Source of the DNA: DAOVGU01 sp030637775 [NCBI: bacterium]
GTDB taxonomy: Bacteria; Ratteibacteria; UBA8468
DNA length: 16,978 nucleotides
Direction of reading: 5' to 3'
Assembly (NCBI GenBank): GCA_030637775.1
Contig: DAOWFY010000165.1
Span: forward strand, 1-16,978
Each line of letters begins with the position of its first letter. The stretch's first letter is position 1. Of the stretch, positions 13,328 through 16,978 are shown one piece after another. Under the pieces are notes generated by a model. That model was not told the origin of the DNA. It searched no databases and saw only the letters and a program-made list of their open reading frames with translations. Position numbers and translations under genes: made by a program.

Positions 13328-13958
13328 CTCAGATTTCATTGTTTTCTCCTCAACAGACAATTTGTGCAATTTACGCACGGCACTCACCAAACTAAAGGCA
13401 CGTCGTATTTATGTTCCTTTCTTGAACAAAAAATATTTAGACCGGGGGCACGCCTGCCATTTCCGCTGCTACGGTTCAGGTGTTAAGCATCTGCGGGTAG
13501 ATATTCTGGCAAAACTACGTGGCTGTGATAACTTTCCTTCCCTCTGGAATCGACGCTTTGAACTAAAGATACCATCTGGTCCAAAAATTCATGTTATCGG
13601 TCTTAGAGACTTGGTAATCTCAAAAAAAACACAACGTGATAAAGATTGGTTTATGCTCAGCCGCCTTGTAGACAACGATATAGCACTATATCGGAATACT
13701 TCAGATATACATAAGATTAACTGGTGGTTATGTGAATGTCGCAATCCAACTTATCTTATTGAATTATGCCAGAGGTATCCAGATTTTGCTCGACAACAAC
13801 TCTTGAATCGGCCTCTGCTTAAGTCTGCTATAAAGGTAGAGCAAAAGAAACTGGTACGACTGCTTGAAGGAGAAAAAGAAAAGGAGCAAGAGAAGGACAG
13901 GGCTTACTGGGAACCACTCAAGAAAGAACTTGAATTACTGCGGCATAAGATTTCCTAA
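13212..13958 (+). CDS. Pol-beta-superfamily nucleotidyltransferase
   Basis: A 248-residue soluble protein. LLIGGQACIIYGASEFSRDSDFIVF (21-45) is a nucleotidyltransferase P-loop-like GG followed by the metal-binding Asp39-x-Asp41. A third acidic residue, Asp98, sits in a strand (HLRVDIL), completing the expected triad. LRDLVISKKTQRDKDW lies in the helical C-terminal half, and the end is highly charged and probably coiled (about 215-248). Start: TTG at 13212 with a strong GGGAGGT (13201-13207) 4 nt upstream. The target (protein, RNA or small molecule) is unknown; relatives include AbiEii/MNT-type toxins and antitoxins. The gene forms a cassette with the overlapping small ORF and ends 28 bp from the convergent mnmG stop. 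Confidence 0.78.
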   Translation: MIPNPILKVLSTFFKHHVRCLLIGGQACIIYGASEFSRDSDFIVFSSTDNLCNLRTALTKLKARRIYVPFLNKKYLDRGHACHFRCYGSGVKHLRVDILAKLRGCDNFPSLWNRRFELKIPSGPKIHVIGLRDLVISKKTQRDKDWFMLSRLVDNDIALYRNTSDIHKINWWLCECRNPTYLIELCQRYPDFARQQLLNRPLLKSAIKVEQKKLVRLLEGEKEKEQEKDRAYWEPLKKELELLRHKIS

Positions 13959-13986
13959 TATCCTCAAGCTTACAAGCATTTATTCC

Positions 13987-15768
13987 TTAATCAAGAATCG
14001 ACAATCCAAAGCCTTTTTTAGGTTGCCTGGCCTTCTCCAGATGAATCAGCAAAATGGAGAGGTCGGCTTGCCGCAGACCGTCAATTCGGCAGGCTTGACC
14101 AAAGGAGGAGGGCTCTATTTTGATGAGTTTTTCCCTGGCTTCGCTAGATAAACCATAAAGATTTTTGTAATTAAAATCAATAGGAATTCTCTTCTTTTCG
14201 GCTGATTTGAATCTTTTAATGCTCTGGAGTTCCCTTTTGATATAACCTTCATACTTCAATTCAATCTCTACCTGTTGGAGAATATCTTTATTTAATCTTT
14301 TATCTATAAAATGAGTTTTTTTATGTTTTAACCTATTTAATTCTTCTGTAATTTTTCTTCTCTTCTCTTGCAGTTCTTCAAATTGCTCTTTTTTAATCAG
14401 CCCGAACTTGTATCCATACTCCATTAACCTGAGGTCGGCATTGTCCTGGCGCAAAAGGAGCCGGTACTCTGCCCGGGAGGTAAACATGCGGTAGGGTTCG
14501 GTAATCTCTTTGGTAACGAGGTCATCGATGAGAACTCCGAGATAAGCGGAAGCTCTGTCTAAAATAAAGGGAGGTTTTCCTTTTATTTTTAAAGCGCTAT
14601 TGATCCCCGCCATAATTCCCTGGCCGGCCGCCTCCTCATAGCCACTGGTGCCATTAATCTGGCCGGCAAGATAAAGATTTTCAACCAACTTTGTCTCTAA
14701 GGTGGCTTCAATCTGATGGGGAAAGACGAAGTCATATTCAATGGCGTAACCCGGCCTCATCATCGCGGCATTTTTTAAACCGGGTATGGTCGAAAGAGCC
14801 TCCAATTGGACATCGACCGGGATACTGGTAGCAAAGCCATTAAGGTAAATTTCCTCGGTGTTCTTTCCTTCCGGCTCTAAGAAGATCTGGTGTCGCGGCT
14901 TTTGGGGAAAGTTGACAATCTTTACCTCGATGGAAGGGCAATATCTTGGTCCAATTCCCTTGATCTGTCCCGTATATAAGGGAGCCCGGTTGAGATTTTC
15001 GCGGATGATTTTATGCGTTTTTTCATTGGTATAGGTGATATGACAGGGAATCTGAACTGTCCTGATTTTGTCGGTAGAGAAAGAAAATGGGGCGGGTATC
15101 TTGTCCCCCTTTTGAATCTCTACCTTGGAGAAGTCGATGGAGCCTTTATTGATTCTGGGTGGAGTGCCGGTCTTTAATCGGCCAATTTCAAAGCCGAGTT
15201 TCCTTAAGTTATCAGAAAGTTTTTCGCTCGGAAACTCTCCTGCTCTTCCGGCGGCTATCTTTAATTCACCAATATGGATAAGGCCTTTAAGGAATGTTCC
15301 CGTGGTGACAATAATTGCCTTTCCGTAGTAGAGAATCCGATTATGGGTAATTACCCCGATGCTCTTTTTTTTCTTCACTAAAATTTCTTCCACCGATTCC
15401 TGCTTGAGATCAAGATTTTTTTCTTTTTCTATCGTGTGCTTTAGAGAAAATTGGTAGCTCTTTTTGTCTGCCTGTGCCCTTGGTCCCCAGACCGCTGGTC
15501 CCCGGTTAGTATTAAGCATGCGGAACTGAATTCCGGTTTGATCAATATTTTTGGCCATCTCCCCACCGAGGGCATCAATCTCTCTCACCAGTTGTCCTTT
15601 GGCAACACCCCCAATCGCCGGATTGCATGACATCTGAGCCACAGTATCTAAATTAATGGTTAAAAGGAGGGTGATAAGTCCCATTCTGCTTGTGGCTAAT
15701 GCTGCCTCACACCCAGCATGGCCTGCCCCAACAACAATCACATCATACTTTTGTGGATAGGTAAACAT
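13987..15768 (-). CDS. mnmG: tRNA uridine-5-carboxymethylaminomethyl(34) synthesis enzyme MnmG
   Basis: FAD enzyme that, with MnmE, modifies the wobble uridine of tRNAs reading NNA/NNG codons. The 593 residues show the FAD loop GAGHAG (14-19), [12 protein letters not shown] (47-58) with catalytic Cys48, GPRYCPSIE (273-281) with Cys277, [16 protein letters not shown] (369-384) and [25 protein letters not shown] (424-448), then the MnmE/tRNA-binding helical C-terminus. The motif usually reading IEDKIVRF is IEVKIVNF here. After the conserved LLIHL end there are about 16 extra residues (to ILD) with no counterpart in the detached fragment, probably encoded by sequence brought in at the junction. 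No SD; the upstream 20 bp are very AT-rich. Confidence 0.96.
   Translation of the reverse strand: MFTYPQKYDVIVVGAGHAGCEAALATSRMGLITLLLTINLDTVAQMSCNPAIGGVAKGQLVREIDALGGEMAKNIDQTGIQFRMLNTNRGPAVWGPRAQADKKSYQFSLKHTIEKEKNLDLKQESVEEILVKKKKSIGVITHNRILYYGKAIIVTTGTFLKGLIHIGELKIAAGRAGEFPSEKLSDNLRKLGFEIGRLKTGTPPRINKGSIDFSKVEIQKGDKIPAPFSFSTDKIRTVQIPCHITYTNEKTHKIIRENLNRAPLYTGQIKGIGPRYCPSIEVKIVNFPQKPRHQIFLEPEGKNTEEIYLNGFATSIPVDVQLEALSTIPGLKNAAMMRPGYAIEYDFVFPHQIEATLETKLVENLYLAGQINGTSGYEEAAGQGIMAGINSALKIKGKPPFILDRASAYLGVLIDDLVTKEITEPYRMFTSRAEYRLLLRQDNADLRLMEYGYKFGLIKKEQFEELQEKRRKITEELNRLKHKKTHFIDKRLNKDILQQVEIELKYEGYIKRELQSIKRFKSAEKKRIPIDFNYKNLYGLSSEAREKLIKIEPSSFGQACRIDGLRQADLSILLIHLEKARQPKKGFGLSILD
14041..14106. 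repeat. mnmG-end direct repeat, copy inside the intact gene
   Basis: These 66 bp match 12969-13034 in the same orientation at 62 positions. The four differences change third or synonymous first codon positions only (Ile ATT/ATC, Leu TTG/CTG, Gln CAA/CAG, Phe TTT/TTC in the minus-strand reading). Homology continues weakly for about 30 bp beyond 14106. The two copies bracket the nucleotidyltransferase cassette like the ends of an integrated element. Confidence 0.88.
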
Positions 15769-15786
15769 AATAAATATAAATTATTC

Positions 15787-15914
15787 ACAAACCACGCTAC
15801 TAAGAACAAGAAATTGCCGGAGACGACTGGGGTTTGTAAGCGAGTTGGCGGTTATGCCGCAGATACGATAGTATCGAGGAATAAGAAAGCCCGAGCGAAC
15901 AAATCCCAGTTGTC
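15787..15914 (-). promoter_or_regulatory. Structured leader upstream of mnmG with competing stems
   Basis: Two 16-nt arms (15822-15837 and 15899-15914) pair fully, 14 Watson-Crick plus 2 G-U, enclosing GCGG/CCGC (15848-15851 with 15857-15860) and GATAC/GTATC (15862-15866 with 15871-15875) hairpins. Seven bases of the same arm, 15831-15837, can instead pair with ACAAACC at 15787-15793. In the minus-strand transcript the middle segment therefore has a choice of an upstream or a downstream partner, about 20 nt before the mnmG ATG. This may be a regulatory leader, or a fossil repeat; I recognise no RNA family. Confidence 0.45.
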
Positions 15915-15920
15915 CCGGGC
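15881..15920 (-). terminator. Terminator of the OPT-like gene
   Basis: On the minus strand GCCCGG (15920-15915) pairs with TCGGGC (15894-15889), six pairs including one wobble, loop 20 nt, followed by TTTCTTAT (15888-15881). It starts directly after the stop codon of the membrane protein gene. It crosses the long leader stem, so the two folds exclude each other. Confidence 0.55.
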
Positions 15921-15921
15921 C

Positions 15922-16978
15922 TCAGAAGACTAACTGGAAGACAGTTTTGGCAATGAGGGCGACGGCAATGGAAAACATCCCGATGAGACCCATCCCGCAG
16001 GCATATCCAGCAAGTAAAACAGGAGTGTATCTTCGCCAGTTTTCTTTTCCAACCTTTTTGGCAAAGTAGAATCTACCCAAAAGGGCACCAAAAAACACTG
16101 GTATGACATAGTGAGGAAAGACGGCAATTCCACCAACAATCCCATAAAATATCGCCACCGGTGCATGGATGGAAAGGAGTAAACTATAAAGAAGAAGGCC
16201 GGCTATCCCACCTCCAATTATATACTTAAACTTCAGGGCCTCCAGCATCCAGGCCGCCCCCCCCTTGACGGTTGAGGTTGCCCATAAACATTGAAAGGTG
16301 GCAGACATCGGCCAGAGCTTCTGAATATAAGGGTAGGTGGCGGAGGGAATTGGTCCCATCCTCCAGATGATTGACCAGAAAAGGAAACTGCAAAAGAGCA
16401 TCACCGCAAGCGCCATAAATTCTGCCTTATACCAACTGGTAAATCTGGTTCTGGTTAATTCCAATTGCTTAAATTGTTGAGTCCTCTTGCCATGATTAAA
16501 ATAGGGAACCGGAGCAAACCAGATATCTGCACCCTTATAGCCGCTTAAGATAAATGTTCCTTCTCTAACCATCGGGAAGGAAACACCGCTTGCTACTCCA
16601 GTGATACCAAACATTCGCGCCGAGATATAGGAAAGAAATGGAGTAAGGACAAATCCGAAAAGGATGAAGAGAGCCAGAGGAAAATTTGGCACCAGGATAT
16701 GGCAGACGATAATATAGATCGAGGTTGAGACGATCCAGATAAGAAGAGCAAGCCAGATGGGAATATCGCCTCGACCAGCCGGCAGCATCCGTTTTCTTTC
16801 CGTTCTCTCTTTTTTGCTCTTGCGCCTTGCCGTTATTACCTTCCAGATGCCGATCAGTCCTACAACCACTCCGACGCCGATAGTAACGCTAATCCAGAAA
16901 TCCATGGTGTTGGCAACATTAGCCGGAATCACACTCATTCCCGGCTGCCAGGTATGGAAGATTTCGGTATGGCGATAA
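15922..16978 (-). CDS. Polytopic membrane protein, possibly OPT-transporter-like (5' truncated)
   Basis: The frame stays open from the stop at 15922 to the right edge, so the 338 residues from the ATG at 16938 are only an internal choice of start; 13 more codons are readable before the edge. There are about eight hydrophobic segments separated by a basic loop (ITARRKSKKERTERKR) and a long hydrophilic section with FGITGVASGVSFPMV, YFNHGKRTQQFKQLELTRT and WATSTVKGGAAW. The closing GALLGRFYFAKKVGKENW plus TPVLLAGYACGMGLIGM resembles the end of oligopeptide-transporter (OPT)-type or DUF6784/6785 proteins, from memory. Substrate unknown. A terminator follows directly. Confidence 0.6.
   Translation of the reverse strand, partial: YRHTEIFHTWQPGMSVIPANVANTMDFWISVTIGVGVVVGLIGIWKVITARRKSKKERTERKRMLPAGRGDIPIWLALLIWIVSTSIYIIVCHILVPNFPLALFILFGFVLTPFLSYISARMFGITGVASGVSFPMVREGTFILSGYKGADIWFAPVPYFNHGKRTQQFKQLELTRTRFTSWYKAEFMALAVMLFCSFLFWSIIWRMGPIPSATYPYIQKLWPMSATFQCLWATSTVKGGAAWMLEALKFKYIIGGGIAGLLLYSLLLSIHAPVAIFYGIVGGIAVFPHYVIPVFFGALLGRFYFAKKVGKENWRRYTPVLLAGYACGMGLIGMFSIAVALIAKTVFQLVF

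Noticed and set aside
13864-14151. Plus-strand 95-codon frame across the cassette end and mnmG end
   Set aside because: It overlaps two convergent, well supported genes and its product has no recognisable pattern; it is an out-of-frame shadow.
15822-15914. Integron attC site or tRNA
   Set aside because: There are no RYYYAAC/GTTRRRY core boxes, no integrase, and the arms do not give a tRNA cloverleaf with T-loop GTTCRA.

Overview
The window is chromosomal DNA of an uncultured, rod-shaped, peptidoglycan-making bacterium. Protein sequences suggest a deep-branching candidate phylum (Omnitrophota, WOR-3 or Aerophobota-like), but this is a low-confidence guess; nothing here fixes the taxon. Genes are dense, often overlap by 4-22 nt, and mix strong Shine-Dalgarno starts (pfkA, mreB, the nucleotidyltransferase) with starts that look leaderless (dapB, the phosphohexomutase).

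Layout. 1-297: C-terminal end of an HU-type DNA-binding protein, a long imperfect inverted repeat and a terminator. 302-2710 (+): promoter, then dapB-dapL-purE, an overlapping run giving two steps of lysine/diaminopimelate synthesis by the aminotransferase (DapL) route plus one purine step. 2734-3766 (+): a SatD-like protein whose 3' end lies in a tandem 29-bp repeat, and a small membrane protein resembling the C-terminal half of DUF3307 proteins. 3808-4830 (+): a group III phosphofructokinase with residues of the PPi-dependent type. 4832-9856 (-): complete elongasome operon mreB-mreC-mreD-mrdA(PBP2)-rodA, with a near-consensus promoter and a palindromic repeat in its leader. 9956-12827 (+): phosphomannomutase/phosphoglucomutase, a YggS-family PLP protein and a CBM9-like lipoprotein.

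12824-14106 is the accessory part. Two tandem 77-bp structured repeats are followed by a detached copy of the C-terminal coding end of mnmG (minus strand), then a plus-strand two-gene cassette with its own promoter (a small acidic protein overlapping a Pol-beta-type nucleotidyltransferase), then the intact mnmG, whose 3' end nearly duplicates the detached copy. Over 66 bp the two mnmG ends differ at four positions, all synonymous. This is the arrangement expected when foreign DNA enters at the 3' end of a conserved gene and brings a replacement end. I judge this cassette and its flanks the best candidate for something undescribed.

13987-15768 (-) is mnmG (tRNA wobble uridine modification). 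15769-15921 is a structured intergenic stretch with competing stems and a terminator for the gene upstream. 15922-16978 (-) is the C-terminal part of a polytopic membrane protein, possibly OPT-like, running off the right edge.

No tRNA, rRNA, CRISPR array, transposase or integrase was seen. There is no gene-free stretch longer than 300 bases.
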